This document shows, in pieces, positions 10,876 to 23,230 of a DNA stretch of 64,000 nucleotides. Source of the DNA: Trema orientale (taxonomy: Eukaryota > Streptophyta > Magnoliopsida > Rosales > Cannabaceae). The stretch covers positions 236,038-300,037 of the forward strand of contig JXTC01000385.1 in NCBI GenBank assembly GCA_002914845.1, in the 5' to 3' direction. The first letter of the stretch is position 1. Each line of letters begins with the position of its first letter. A program made the translations under genes and the position numbers. The notes beneath the pieces are model-generated. The model made no database searches and had not been told where the DNA came from. It worked only from the letters and a program-made list of their open reading frames with translations.

Positions 10876-12483
10876 GGGCTAATGGCACATTGGTCCCTTG
10901 ATTATGTGAAGTGTTACAATTTGGTCCCTATACTCTGAATTGTGGCAATTAAGTCTCTTGACTTACTGATTGCTAGCAATATGGTCCTTTATCATTATGT
11001 AAAACGAAAAACATTTAAAAAAAAAAAAAACAAAAAACTAATAAAAAATCCAGAAAAAATTTATATGAGAGAAGGAGAAAAATTAAAAGAAAAAGAAAAA
11101 ATGACAATAACAAAATGTTGAAAAAATAGCTTCTCATCCAACACAAACATTCAGAAAATCAGTCTCGAAAAGAAAATCAATGTTCTTATATCCTAAACAC
11201 CCATAGAACCATCAAGATCAGGTCGTCATCATCTAGTCCGTCATCGTCTCGCTGCAGAAAATAGGTTCTAGATTTTCATTTGGGGAATGTGAGAGGAAAG
11301 ATAAAGATTGATCGAAAATAGAATAACAACAACCCATCAATATATATATATGTATTTAGAAAAATTGTTTGTGCAGATGAAGAACTTGAGAAAGATATTT
11401 ATTTGTGGTTGTAGAAAACTTCCCCATAGAGATACAAAAAAATTATATACGCCTCTATAAATCATCTCTATAAATCATCCTCTAGTACATTTAGTTCAAA
11501 GCTCCATAGTTCTTCAAATCCACGTGCTGCTTTTCTTTATAAATTAATTCGTACAGAATCGATGTGTGTAGAGACTGAGGATGCAATGCTTTTTCGATTA
11601 TGGATCATTTATTTTTCAACAAAATCTAGAGAGAAGAGAGAAAGATTCCGAATTATTTATTTTTATTTATTTGTTTATTTTTCTTCGGAATCTAGAGAAG
11701 AGGATGAGATAAAGAGAAGTCAGAGAGGTGAAGAAGGAATATTGTATTGGTTTTTTTCCTAATCTTTTATTCTTTTTATTTTGTAAGATCATTCATAATT
11801 TATTTTTTGTTTAAATCTAAGTTATAATTTAAATATGTTTTTCGTTGATTTTTATGTTCTTCTTTTTTAATCTAAATTTATTTTTATTTATCATATATTA
11901 ATCTAAATTTGAAGTTATTTTCGTTATCTTTTATTTCCTTAATTTCTTTTTATGAACTTTTTAACTTTTTCTGTTGTGCATTAACAGTGAGGCTATGTTT
12001 GGTTTAACGGAATGAGCTTTGGAATAGAAAACTCACTCCTATTTAATGCCTATTCTATTATTTGGTTTGCATTTTAGACAAAAGAATTGGAATGCTTATT
12101 CAATTATGTGATAGAATATCAATTCCTCCCAAAAACCTTTACAATCATGATTCTAAAACTCATTAAATTATCTAAATCTGAACTTTTATTTTTTGTCCCA
12201 TAAGGATACTAAAAAGTAGATATATTTTTGTCAATATAAAATCTATTCCATTCCATTCCACTAGTTCAAGCGAACAATAGAATGTCATTCCTATTTCATT
12301 ATAATTTTGTTTCCTTACAATTCCGATTACTATTCTTATTCTATTTCAACAAACCAAACATAACCTAAAAGACTTGACTGCTAATAATCATTAAGTCAAG
12401 AGACTAAATTACTCCAATTGAAAGTTTAAGGACCAAATCGTAATACTTTATGTAGTCAAGGGACCAATTGCGCCATTTGAATT
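10876..12483. mobile_element. 1.6 kb non-autonomous Mutator-like element, 9-bp target duplication
   Basis: Both ends carry about 110 bp of inverted repeat rich in phrases such as AATGGCACATTGGTCCCTTGA, ACAATTTGGTCC and GTCTCTTGACTTA. The right end reads the same on the other strand with small differences. The nonamer TTGAAAATT directly flanks the element (10867-10875 and 12484-12492). The interior has no transposase; the largest frames (for example 11562-11762) look composition-driven. A second element is nested at 11991-12365. Confidence 0.75.
11991..12365. mobile_element. Nested MITE inside the 1.6 kb element
   Basis: GGCTATGTTTGGTTTAACGGAAT at the left pairs with the reverse complement of ATTTCAACAAACCAAACATAACC at the right. 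The interior contains further facing words (ATTCCATTCCATTCCACTAG). No clean target duplication was found, so the superfamily is left open. It is younger than its host element. Confidence 0.55.
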
Positions 12484-12893
12484 TTGAAAATTATGTTCTA
12501 TTTGACAAAAAACAAAAAAACACATAACAAAAGATAATTAAAACAAAAAACAAAAACCTGAAAGTTAGATGAATACTCAAATCATTTTCCATTCTCACTT
12601 TATTCTTGGAGTTTAAATAAATCCATCGAAAAGATAACCTATTCACCGAAAAAGATAACAAATAAATTTTCAAGACTCTTGATATTCGGATACAATATTT
12701 ATTTTCCGCTAAGATTCTATGACCCAAAAATTTTGTTTGTAAATCACATATCGAACATGCATATCTTTTATTATGAACCCCTCCAAAAGATAATCAAAAT
12801 TTGAAAACAATTTTTTTTTAAAGAAATCCCGAATGTTTAAACAAAAGGTTTAAAAATGATCCCTGAAAAATATAGCCAAATTTTAAGGATAAG

Positions 12894-13695
12894 CAAATTT
12901 AAAAAATGTGCATACGGACATACATAAAGTATGAATATTGTCCATTCAATTATTACATACAATCTGTGCTCTAAATTAAGGGACTTGCTCTCCGTTTTTA
13001 ATCAAAGTAGTCACAGAGACACAATAATGTGCATATGACCTAAAGTAAGATTGATTTGTTAAAAAAAAAGATCTAAAACATGAATGTGGTTCAATTCTCA
13101 CAAATAATGTGTACTCTAAGAGACTTGCTCTCCAATTTCGATCAAGATAGTCACATAAATAATACTGTGCATCTAACATGAAGTATAAATATAGTTCAAT
13201 TTTCAAGTACAATATGTGCCCTATTAACTGGATGTCTAATTTTGATCGAAATAGTCATAAGAATACACTTGTTGTGCATGTGATCTAAAGTAGGATTCAT
13301 TCAATTGTCAATATAAATATAAATATATATATATATGTGTGTGTGTCTATTTCTTAAAAGACTTGCTTTTGATTTTGATCAAAGTTAGTCACAGAGACAC
13401 AATATTATATATGTAACATTAAATGTGAATAAACTCATTGTCACGAATCATATTTGCCCTATATATTGACTTGCTCTATGCTTCAATCGAAGTAGTCATA
13501 AAGACACTATAGTATGCATATGTAACCTAACTTGTGAATACAGTTCAATTACCACACATAATATGTGCGTTAAGGGATTTCTCTCCGATTTTGATTAAAA
13601 AGTCATAGAGGCAAATTACTCTATATCCGACCTAAAATATAAATATAGTTTATTTGTCAATTGTCATGTATTGTGTGCTCTAAGCTAAGGATCGC
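12894..13695 (+). repeat. Degenerate minisatellite, unit roughly 115-150 bp, about six copies
   Basis: The order 'ACTTGCTCTCC - TTTTGATCAAAGTAGTCACA - GAGACACAATA - TGTGCATATGACCTAAAGT - AATATAGTTCAATT - CACATAATATGTGC' recurs with changes at about 12970, 13115, 13225, 13355, 13465 and 13565. Copies are strongly diverged in sequence and length. The frame at 12976-13212 follows the repeat and is not a gene. Confidence 0.7.
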
Positions 13696-16146
13696 TTGCA
13701 AAATAATGTAAAAAATCCCAATTCAATCCTTTTTTTCTTTTTAAATTTATTTGAAATTAGGATTATTTTTAATTTTTCTCGAACTCAAATTTTATCGTTT
13801 TCTGAAAATATCTCTATAATAAAATTTTAATTTATACCCCTTTCCAAAAATATTACTATTATAATATATCAATTTACATTTTCCTCCCTAACGAATGCAC
13901 ACTAAGAATGTTCTCATTTATTTTTACCTAACCATTAGTTTGTTGTTTTCTCCCCTTAATTTTCTTTATAAATTGTCGTCTTCAATTAATTTTTTTTGGG
14001 GGCATCAATTAATTATTATTTTTTCAATGCTTATTATTCATGTCAATTTATAAAGCTCAATGTATGTGGTTCGATTATGCCACTTTTTGGTTTTCAATTA
14101 TTTAATTTGGTGTTTTCCACATGGAAGTTCAAACCAAAAGTTTTAGGCGTATTTGTATCATTCATCCCTGAACTTTGAGTCTTTTGGTATATTGGTCCCC
14201 AAACTACACTTTTTGGCATTTAAATCCCCCAACTTACGTTTATTTTAGTATTTAAATTGCTAGGCATGTTAAAGATACCAGAGCTCCATTCAAAGAGAGT
14301 GACATTTTCTCTCTTGTTTTTTCAAAGGGCATTGAGTGGAATTTTGCAAAAAAATTTCAGTGTTGCAAGCTTGTATTTGTACAAAAGTAACCAATTTATA
14401 CTGGTTGTTTGATTAGATGTTGAATTCATCTAGAATACCACCTGCAGCATGTGGACTTATGGGAGATATGATTAACAAAAAAAAAAAAAATGTAATAGCC
14501 AATAATTATAAATGATTCTTTTAAAAATAGCTATAAATGAAAAAAGAGGCACCACGACATAACTTGCTTAATAACTTAATTTACGTAATTGAAAACGATA
14601 ACTAGAAGATATGTAATATTTCTAATTTTTTAAATGCCAAAAACGTATGTTTAAAGAAAAAAAAATCTAATTGCTTTAAAGAGAGGATGATTAGGAGAAA
14701 TATATCAGATTTATATGACAGCAAAATTCATTAAAATTTTTAGAAAAACGACAAAAAAACCACAATTTTATTAATAGTATTTTGTTAACAATTAATGTAT
14801 TTGATATGCTTAGGGAACATAAGTTATTTTTCTTTTTTTAATTTCTAATTAAGAATGAGGGAATGAATCTTAAATTAAGATTTTATTTAAATAAATAGAA
14901 AAATATATTTAAAAATATCATATCAGCAAGTCACCAACAAGTTGTCCATCAAAAACGTATTTAATAAGATTTATAATTTTAAAGTTATTGATTATCATAA
15001 ATTTATTGACCAATTATCCAATTAATTAGAATTGTCTGATCTTTATCTAATAGCTAAAATAACAGTAATAGATAAATATTGCAGTAACAATTAAAAACTC
15101 ACCCTATATGACTCAGCTACAATCGGACTTGGGTACAGAACACATGGGTGACCATGGTGTGAAATTTATCTTAGAGTGTGGTTGCATCTCGGCAACCCTT
15201 TGAGGAAGCCATGGTTGTCCTCACTCTTAAGCAAGTTTTCTATTTGTCAAATAAAATATTTTTTTTTTCAGTTGTTTTCAAATAGTTATAATTACTTGTC
15301 AGTTATGTTTAAGAGTTAATTACTTTGAATAATTTAATTAAGTTATTTTTAAATTCTATACTATTTATTTTATTAATTTTATATTTGATTTTTTTTATTT
15401 TCATGTTCAAATCCGACAAATATTTTTTTTCAAATTTTGTTTAAAGGGTTTCAATAATTAAGATTTAACTTTATTAAATTTAATATCTCTATGTAATTTA
15501 ATCCTATTTAAATTTTAATTAATTTGATATTCGAGTTTAATTTTTTTTCTCTCGAAACTTTTCATTTTCGTAAAAAGAATTTTACCTCCTAGGAGCTATA
15601 TTTGTACCCTACACAATTATTTAGGCACCCTTTAAATAAATAAAAAGACAAGTTAAGACGAGAAATAAAAAGTCATGTTAAAAACACCCATAACACCCAC
15701 TAAAGTTAACTTTCTTTCCTGAAAATTCATGAACTAAAATAAATTAGTAGTTTCAATTTTTTGAAAAAGTTGAATTATTGAATAAAAAATATAATAGAAA
15801 CAAATATTTAATACAGAAAAATAAAACACAAGGTATTGGAAAAAAATTTAAAAAATAAAACGAAGCAAATTTGGTATAAAGCAAAACACTTTCACTTTAT
15901 CTACTTTAATTTAAGATTAAAGAGATTATCAATGAAATTAAAAATAGAGGAGATGAATTACGTATAAAAAGAAAATTTTTAAAAAATAACAAGATAAAAG
16001 ATGGAAGAGAGTTTTGAATAGAAATGTTCATGGGAAATTGAAAAAGAAGGATAGATAACGATGGGATGGCTATTTTTTTTTTCTTCTTTCTTAAATAATC
16101 TCTTTTAGTCATTTTATTGATCAACGGAGCGCTTTTATGCCAAAAA
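13696..16146. other. Gene-free region
   Basis: Contains a short MITE-like phrase stretch (14150-14260: 'GTATCATTCATCCCTGAACT', 'TTGGTATATTGGTCCCCAAAC') that resembles one end of an old Mutator-type element without a partner. Otherwise it is AT-rich sequence with no supported gene. Confidence 0.4.
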
Positions 16147-16345
16147 AATAATGCTATTTATCCCAACTAGTTTAACAAAATTTTTGTACCAGCATATGTA
16201 GTAAGTGAGTTGTTATCATTTAATTAGTATATTAAAACTTATCACAAATGAATTTAATACCATTCACCAATTGAATAGTGATGATTCAGTTGTTGATATT
16301 AAAATTTTAATTAACTATTTGAGATGATTAACATTATCCTTATAC
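16147..16345. mobile_element. Foldback MITE, family 2, copy 2 (diverged)
   Basis: It shares the arrangement of 9070-9261: an AATAATGC end, TTTTTGTACCAGCATATGTAG, a central region, and an ACATTATCC end. It is much more diverged and its target duplication is not visible. Confidence 0.5.
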
Positions 16346-17036
16346 GAAATTGGGGTGTATATATAATGCCCTTTACCTTCAAACAAATAGATACAAGTAA
16401 AATACTCATTACACTCTTGAAAAATATTGCGTGTGACTTGCACATATTTGATTTTGTCCAGAAGTTATAGGTAAGTAATGGGTTTGGGATGATTGCAATG
16501 ATTTGGTAAAATTAGGGACCTGATCATCAAGATTTTTTTTTTCCTTTTAGTTACCATATTGCAAATCAATGCAAATTTATGCGACGGTCACCCAATCACG
16601 TCAAAAATCCCTTAAAAAAACATATTATTTTGTATTTAAATATTTTTCTTATTTACGAAAGGTCTTTTTATCCTATTCATCACTAGTGTTATTATTCAAC
16701 TACTATCGACCTACTCATCTATAGCAAATTAGCAATATTGCTTACTTATAGGTCATGCTAATTTTTATGTCGAGCTTGTTTAGTAATAACTTTGTTTTAA
16801 AAGCTTTTAGAAGTAAAATAAAAAGGGAAAACTTCGTAAATAAACGGTGAAAAATGTCACAACGTATAATTCGAGAAGACAACTACTGTTCATTTCATTT
16901 CAATTTCAAAGGCATTTTTGTTGTATAATACTACTATTAGTACTCATTTCATTCATTTTCAGAATCAATTTTGTTGGTATTATAGAGAGCTATATTATTG
17001 AGACAATTATCATAATAATACTAAGATGAATCTTTA
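16346..17036. other. Gene-free AT-rich sequence
   Basis: The stretch includes a fragment around 16395-16600 ('TACTCATTACACTCTTGAAAAATA', 'GTGTGACTTGCACAT') that mirrors words at 9790-9890 in opposite orientation, so it is probably another worn repeat family. No gene was found. Confidence 0.35.
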
Positions 17037-17045
17037 TTTTTTTAA

Positions 17046-17635
17046 GGGTTATTATAAAAAAAAACCCGAGTTTTTTAATTTTAGCAAAACAAATCTTGAA
17101 TTTTCGATTATATATAAAAAAAACTTTTCTTTGTTTAATTTCAGCCGAAAAAAAAAAAGCCTTGAGTTTTTAGTTAATAGTTATATCAAATAAAACATTT
17201 GAATTATAAAATTGAATCAAATTAGCCTGTGAAATAAGTCAAATGACATATTTTTCCTTAGTATACACTGTCATGTGCGATTTTGCTAGGCTATTTATAT
17301 TGATAAGGACCCCGATTAGATGAAAACTATGTCTTTCTATATTAAAAATATTGACTTTTCTAGGTAAAATAAGTTCAAAAAACTAGTTCATGAGTATAGA
17401 ACACTTAAAAATAAAGTCGTTTTTTAATCATGTTATATATTCGTTGATTAAATATCTGTTTTGGGTTCAATCTGATTGGATTTTAAAATCTTAAAGTTTT
17501 ATTAGATATAATTAGAAATCTAAGGTTTTATTGTTAGAATAAAAAAATTCAAAATTTTATTTGATATAGCAAAAAACTTGAAGTTTTTTTTTTTTGCTAA
17601 AACAAAAAAACCCACGGTTTTTTTTACAACAACCC
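17046..17635. mobile_element. Mutator-type inverted-repeat element, about 590 bp
   Basis: The left end GGGTTATTATAAAAAAAAACCCGAG pairs with the reverse complement of the right end (GGGTTGTTGTAAAAAAAACCG). The match continues through TTTTAGCAAAACAAATCTTGA. Flanking nonamers TTTTTTTAA and ATTCTTTAA agree at 7 of 9 positions. No coding capacity. Confidence 0.6.
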
Positions 17636-17931
17636 ATTCTTTAATATCTTATCTCTATTTATTATTTTTTTACTGCTATTATTATCACGATTTCACAATC
17701 GTTACTTGATTGTTTATTGTTGCATTAATAAGTCGATATACAACAATTATTTCTTCTATTATTATTAACAAGAGTGAAAAGTGTTCCTGTTTTATTTAAT
17801 TATTTAATTATTTTTTATTTAAGAGGTAAGTGTTATACATTTTTTAAAAATGGAGGTAATGAGTTATAGATGTAGAAAATAGGTAATTAAAAATAAAAAT
17901 TTTCCTACCTATAAAAGTAAGATGAATTTAA

Positions 17932-18313
17932 GGGTTTGTGGCAGTCCTTGAATTCTTCGGTCAGATTATTTGGCCTCTAAACTAAATAAATAGTCAAAAA
18001 AGTCACTGAATCAACTAGGTGACAATAACGTTATTTTTGTCAAAAACCATTAACACAGTTAAAAATTAGATGGAACAAAATGTGTGTGACAGATGTAGTT
18101 AAATAAAAGCTCTCTTCTTTTAGATTTCCAGGCAAGTTTTAAGGATTTATATACCTCTTATTTCTTTGTAAAAATTCTTGGTTTTAATGATAATAAAAAA
18201 AAGATATTATTGTCACTTATTAATATATTAGAGGACTTTTTGGAATATTTATTTAGTTCAAGGACGTAATAATCACTCCCAAGGAAATCAGGGACCTTTA
18301 TGCCACAAACCCC
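17932..18313. mobile_element. Inverted-repeat MITE in the promoter region of the first SINA-like gene
   Basis: GGGTTTGTGGCAGTCC at the left pairs with GGGTTTGTGGCATAAAGGTCCC read from the right on the other strand. A second paired block follows (ACTAAATAAATAGTCAAAAAAGT facing ACTTTTTGGAATATTTATTTAGT). The element ends about 125 bp before the start codon at 18440. No clean target duplication was found. Confidence 0.6.
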
Positions 18314-18362
18314 AAATTTTTGATTGTGTCGCTCACTCGTGTGGATTGGGAAGACGACTTGA

Positions 18363-18434
18363 CACGTGTGAGGCGTGACGTTTCTCTTACCGAATAACCC
18401 AAAAGCGAGAAGGAGGAGAGAGAGAGAGAGAGAG
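18363..18434 (+). promoter_or_regulatory. G-box, TGACG motif and GA-rich leader of the SINA-like gene
   Basis: A perfect CACGTG G-box (18363-18368) and a TGACG word (18376-18380) lie 60-80 bases upstream of the ATG. They are followed by a GA dinucleotide run (about 18415-18434) ending six bases before the start codon. These are known plant bZIP/bHLH recognition words; their use here is inference. Because they are so near the ATG, some may fall in the 5' leader. Confidence 0.35.
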
Positions 18435-18439
18435 TATCA

Positions 18440-21046
18440 ATGACGAGATTCTCTGTATCGGGAGATGAAGAAGATCGGGAAGGACCAAGTCTCCCACCAT
18501 ATAAACGACGTCGTTCCTACTCCTTCTCCAGCGAATCTGAAGACGATTACTTTCCTCGACCGGTCGAACGATTCGCTGGTGATTATGATGACCACGCTTT
18601 CACACCCTCTGAACCACCGCTCCAAGAAATGGATCCAGAAGAAGACGAAGATGATGAAGGAGTAGAAGAAGAAGAAGAAGAAGAAGCCGCCTACGAAGAA
18701 GGCTATGTTTCCGAATTCGATTCCTCATTGATGGGTCCCGCGCCTACCTATGGTTCCGTCGCCACCAACAGAACAGAGAAATCGATTCCCGTCGTTTTGA
18801 CCGATCCGGATGTCCTCGACTGCTGTATCTGCTTCGAGCCACTGACCATCCCTGTTTTCCAGGTTCTTTTTTTTCCCCCTATAAACTTTTCCCATTTTGA
18901 TTTTGGAATTTTATTTTGATTGTCGAATTTTTATGGGTTTTGAGTATTATTGTGATTGATTCATTTGAGAACCTCTGAAAATTCGATTTTGTTGAGTTAC
19001 AATAGTTTTGAATTGACCGTAATTGTGTTTGTCTGCTCCCCCCCCTACCCCCCTCTTTTTTTTTTTTCCAACTCAATTTGGAATTTAAAATTGATAGTTT
19101 TGTTGTTTTTGTTTCATATTTCGAAGAAGGTAAAATGAAAGGTGACGACGTTCTCAAGATGTTGTTGAAGGAAATTTTCATCATTCCCATTTAGTTTCCA
19201 AAATGAAAAACTGAAAATAGACATGTTGCCGAGCTAGCTCTAATCAGTAAAGGGTGATATTACACAGCTGACAGATGCCATTTTTCTGTCCAGAGAGATG
19301 ATTTTAGTTGTAGGTAAATGAATATCGGACCTGAAAATAGATATATAATCTACGGATGCACGAACGAATGGGTGGTGTTTAGAATGCAATCCTAGGCATG
19401 GTCGAGATGACATGTCAGATTATGAAACTATGTCATTGATGGATATTCATGGAATAAATAGTAGATGTGAAATGAAATAATTGAGCGTTTATGTCAAAAA
19501 TTGAACTTACTTCATCGTGGCTAAAAGTTTGTCTAGATTTAAGTGTTTTCTAGAAGACGAACTAGGTTAGCTTATGGTTTGATCCTTAAGCTCATTTTAG
19601 GTTGTTGTTATTTAATTGACGGAACTAGATGAAAAAAAGTGAAGTTACCTATCACATCTTCAGGATCGGCTTGGCTGGCTTAATAGTTTTTGCATTGTAT
19701 GATTGAATTTTAATCAAATTTAGATGCAAATTCTAATTGGATACTCTGTCTTTGTTGACAGTTGTTGCATTTGACCTTCTCTTATATTTATGGATGAAGT
19801 AATCTTGTAGGCTCATGATGTGGTCACATTTTTAAATTAGAAAACATAGATGACAAACTAGGTAGTCTTTTGAAATAGTTTTCTTTTTTTTTTTTTTTCC
19901 TTTCTTTTTTTTTTTCCAAAAACAATTGGAGCTCTAACAATTTAGGGCATCCTTGATGCAAAAGCTCTTGCCAATTGTAGATCTAGTCCTAGATTGCTCA
20001 GTTTTATGTTTTGCTGGTTTTTGGATGTAGCAATTCAACTATCATGACAAAAGTGGAAATTCTTTAATTTTGACGTAAAATGTCAACTATTTAATTTCTG
20101 CATTTAGTATTGACTACAGGCAGTGCAAAAACCCACGCTTATTGTTGAAGATTTTCCCTTTTGCTAAAAAAAAATTCAAAGATGTACTAGTCAATAGTCA
20201 TCATTCTATTTGACAGATTACTGATTTTGTTGTTTTACTATATGAACTATTCCTGAAACATGGAGCTATTTGCTTCTGTGGTGATTATGTTAGAATAGAA
20301 AATGAAAGTGAGTAAAAGAAGCCACATGATTGTAATAGAAAATATATGCTAGTAGTTATAATGTTTACTAATCTTGTGCCTGTGTGGCTATTCAGTGTGA
20401 GAATGGACATATAGCTTGCTCTTCCTGCTGCACTAAAATTAATCATAAATGTCCATCATGCTCGTGGCCCATTGGCTATAATCGTTGCCGGGCAATTGAG
20501 AAGGTTCTGGAATCAGTCAAAATAGCATGCCAAAACGCGAACTATGGTTGCAAAGAAACAGTGACTTTCAGTAAGAAGAAAGACCATGAAAAGATTTGCA
20601 CTTATTCAGCTTGTTCATGTCCTCTTCGTACTTGTGATTTTGTGTCCTCATCCAAGCAGTTATACCTACACTTTAGAAGTGTACACATGCACTCTGCTTT
20701 GGATTTCGAATACAACTCCAATTTTAGTGTTACTTTGAAAGATAGTGATGATTTCCTTGTTCTTCAAGAACGGTATGATGATGTCCTATTTATACTTAAC
20801 TCTAATAATGAAACTTTTGGAAATACGGTCTGGGTTAGTTGTATATGGCCCTGCACATATAAGGGTTTCTTCTACGATCTTCTGGCAAAAACTGATGAAA
20901 ACACTCTTAGACTACAATCTTTCACAAACTGCACTCCGGACCGGGTTGATATCCGTCCATCAACAGGATTCCTCCTTATTCCAAAGGATCTTTTTGGTTC
21001 TTGTGGTGAGCTCAAGTTGGATCTCTCCATACGGCTTGATGATTAG
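18440..21046 (+). CDS. SINA-like RING E3 ubiquitin ligase, complete, two exons
   Basis: Exon 1 is 18440-18862 and exon 2 is 20396-21046, with a GT donor at 18863 and a TTCAG acceptor at 20395; they join in phase 0. The protein has 357 aa. Residues 1-115 are hydrophilic, with an RRR patch and a long Glu/Asp run (about 65-82). A C3HC4-type RING follows at about 128-163 (DCCICF, then CENGHIACSSC and CPSC), split by the intron after residue 141. A SIAH-type double zinc finger lies at about 186-240 (CQNANYGC, HEKIC, CSCPLRTC, HFRSVH). The last 115 residues form the TRAF-like SINA C-terminal domain. This is the architecture of plant SINA/SINAT-like ligases, which dimerise and bind substrates through the C-terminal half and recruit E2 through the RING. 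The start is the first ATG after a GA-rich leader. Two shortened paralogues lie downstream at 35.7 and 42.4 kb in the same orientation. A poly(A)-like AATACAAATA region follows near 21216. Confidence 0.88.
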
Positions 21047-22189
21047 CTTCCTGATTTCTTCCAAAGAACTACAAATGCTGCGTAACACTTGTGCATGGCA
21101 GTACAGATTGTTAAAATGTAGGAGATGGATGTTTTAAGAACATGCATATTAACGTATTCAAGGAGAATATTTCTCTTCATATGAACTCTTTGTATGTTGT
21201 AAGTTGGTTAACTTATTAATACAAATATTAGAATATGTGCTCTTCTCTTTTTCTGTCTATAATGCAGCTTGAAACAGTAGAAGCATTCGAAGGTTGCTTT
21301 TTGTTCTTGCTTGAACAGGTTTTATGTCATTTGATTTCTCGAAGCTTTTACCCGACAAATCTTGGCACATGTTGTTGTGTAGAGACAGAAATTCCTGGAA
21401 AAGTTGCTTGAGAATGGGATGTTGTGAACATACATGATCACAGGACAATTACTTGTAACTGTAGAGCAGAGTGACTATTATAGTCTTGCATTTTTGTTTT
21501 CTCAGATTGTAATTGTTCAAATGATAGAGTTACATCAAAACTGAAACTTTCTTGAACGTGATTTTCCATTAAACTTTTCCTAGTCCAGTAAAAGACTAGC
21601 TTAGGAGTTGTAGTGGATCGTCGGGCAAGTTGTTCAGGCATGGTGAATTCTCTCGTTAATTCATTTTACTACTTCTTGTGTCATTTATTTGGCGAATTAA
21701 TCTGCTAATGCAGATATTAAAGTCCCAACAAGCTTCTAATCATCATTCGTTTCGATGACTCTTTTTTATTATATTTTTTCTTTGGACACTGGGTTCGGGT
21801 CTCTGTCTCCACAAGATATTGATATCATATTTTATGCCAAAACTTGAATGTTCGTAATACACGAATTTTCAGTCATGCATGTGCCTAGTAGAGTTAATCT
21901 GAGCATCTTCAATTTTGTTTTTGATTTTTGTTTGTAAATAAAACTTGGGAAACGAAGGTGATGAACTGAAGATAAGACATAAATTAGTAGTGTTTCTTTA
22001 AGGTCCAATAATTCCCGTAAAATAAAGGTCCAAAATTTGATTTTCTTATAATTACAATAGACTTGGGAAGCTCAGAGCCATTCATGGTTGGATTTTCTTT
22101 AGATTATTCGAAATCATTTATGAAGGAGATTATTATTATTATTATTATTACTGTTATTATTTGAGTTGGAAAGAGATGAATATTTGAAG
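21047..22189. other. 3' flank of the SINA-like gene and spacer
   Basis: 21047-21230 is probably the 3' UTR. Further on, TCTATAATGCAG at about 21255 resembles a splice acceptor, so an alternatively spliced 3' UTR is possible. An (ATT)n tract lies at 22130-22152. No additional gene was found. Confidence 0.4.
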
Positions 22190-23230
22190 TGTTGACAAGT
22201 GGTGACAACTAATTTGGTTAAGTTAGTTGTGATGTTACAACAGCAAGTTAGTTAGAAGTTAGTTAAGACTGCAACTTAATTACTCAAACTAATTCTTGAT
22301 GATGTGTCAACTAAGTCTTTGATTCTAAGCTTAAAGCGTAAGGCTTTTATATGTATAAATAAGTGTTCTGTTTCACTGTTGATAAGAGATGAAAAACAGA
22401 GTGTTGTTATTGAGAACTGAAGCTTTATCGCACATGTTGTAATATATGCTATTTCTCTGTTTTATGTCGCAACATTGACTCTGTATTATGTGAGCTGTGG
22501 GATTCGTGATTGTATTTACTGAGAGGCTTGAGAGTAGCTTGTAGTGAGAATTTTACTGTGTAAATTGAGAGTACTTGAGGGTGTAATCTTCTTGGTTGAT
22601 AATGGATTCGACTATGGGCGAGTTCCCTGCCTTGGATGTACAGTTTTCACATTGAAAACTAGACCCAAGTAAACTCGTGTTAATTTCTTTCTTGCTCTAG
22701 TTTTTTCACGTGTGTTCTTAGGTGATTGATTGGTCTAGTTATTTCACCAATAAGTGGTATCAGAGATAGGTCACTGAGACTCTGAGGAAGATCAATTCGA
22801 GCCAAAGTTGTTAACTTCAAGAATAAGATTCGAAGATGGGTACTTCGAATATAGAGATCGAAAAGTTCGATGGAAAATAGGATTTCAACATATTGGAGAA
22901 AAAGATGAAAGCTATGCTTTTTCAGCAAAAGTGTGCGAAAACTCTCGGGAATACTTCGGGTTTATCGGATACTATGAAGCCATCAGAGAAGGAAGAGCTT
23001 CTCGAAATGGCGCGTAGGTTGCTGATCTTGAATCTGGCAGACAATGTGTTGCGACAAGTTGACGAACAAAACATGGCTACGAAGATCTGGTCTAAACTTG
23101 ATACTCTCTAGTTGACTAAAATTGTCTCAAATAAGATATATCTTAAGGAAACAATTGTTTAGTTTTATGATGGATTCATCAAAATCATTGGAAGACAATC
23201 TTATTGACTTTAAGAGGATTTTTTGCTAAT
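22190..23230 (+). mobile_element. Ty1/copia fossil: 5' LTR, primer-binding site and start of gag
   Basis: A probable LTR runs from TGTTGACAAG at 22190 to about 22750. It is followed by AGTGGTATCAGAG, a match to the initiator-tRNA-Met primer-binding site. Gag-like coding sequence then begins near 22836 with MGTSNIEIEKFDG, and continues with words typical of the copia gag (UBN2) domain such as MARRLLILNLADNVLRQV and ATKIWSKLDTL. The rest of the polyprotein and a second LTR are absent, and the gag piece is broken. It is a 5'-end relic. Confidence 0.7.

Noticed and set aside
15100-15240. Phrase CATGGGTGACCATGG suggestive of 5S rRNA or a Cassandra-type element
   Set aside because: Only a few bases agree with the 5S control region and no LTR pair or full 5S is present.
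18465-18665. Alternative frame within SINA-like exon 1
   Set aside because: It is a shadow of the acidic coding stretch; the frame starting at 18440 carries the RING.
20745-21137. Frame overlapping SINA-like exon 2
   Set aside because: It is a shadow of the zinc-finger and TRAF-like coding sequence.
22808-23111. Two overlapping frames considered as a host gene
   Set aside because: The primer-binding site upstream and the gag-like words show that they belong to a Ty1/copia fossil.
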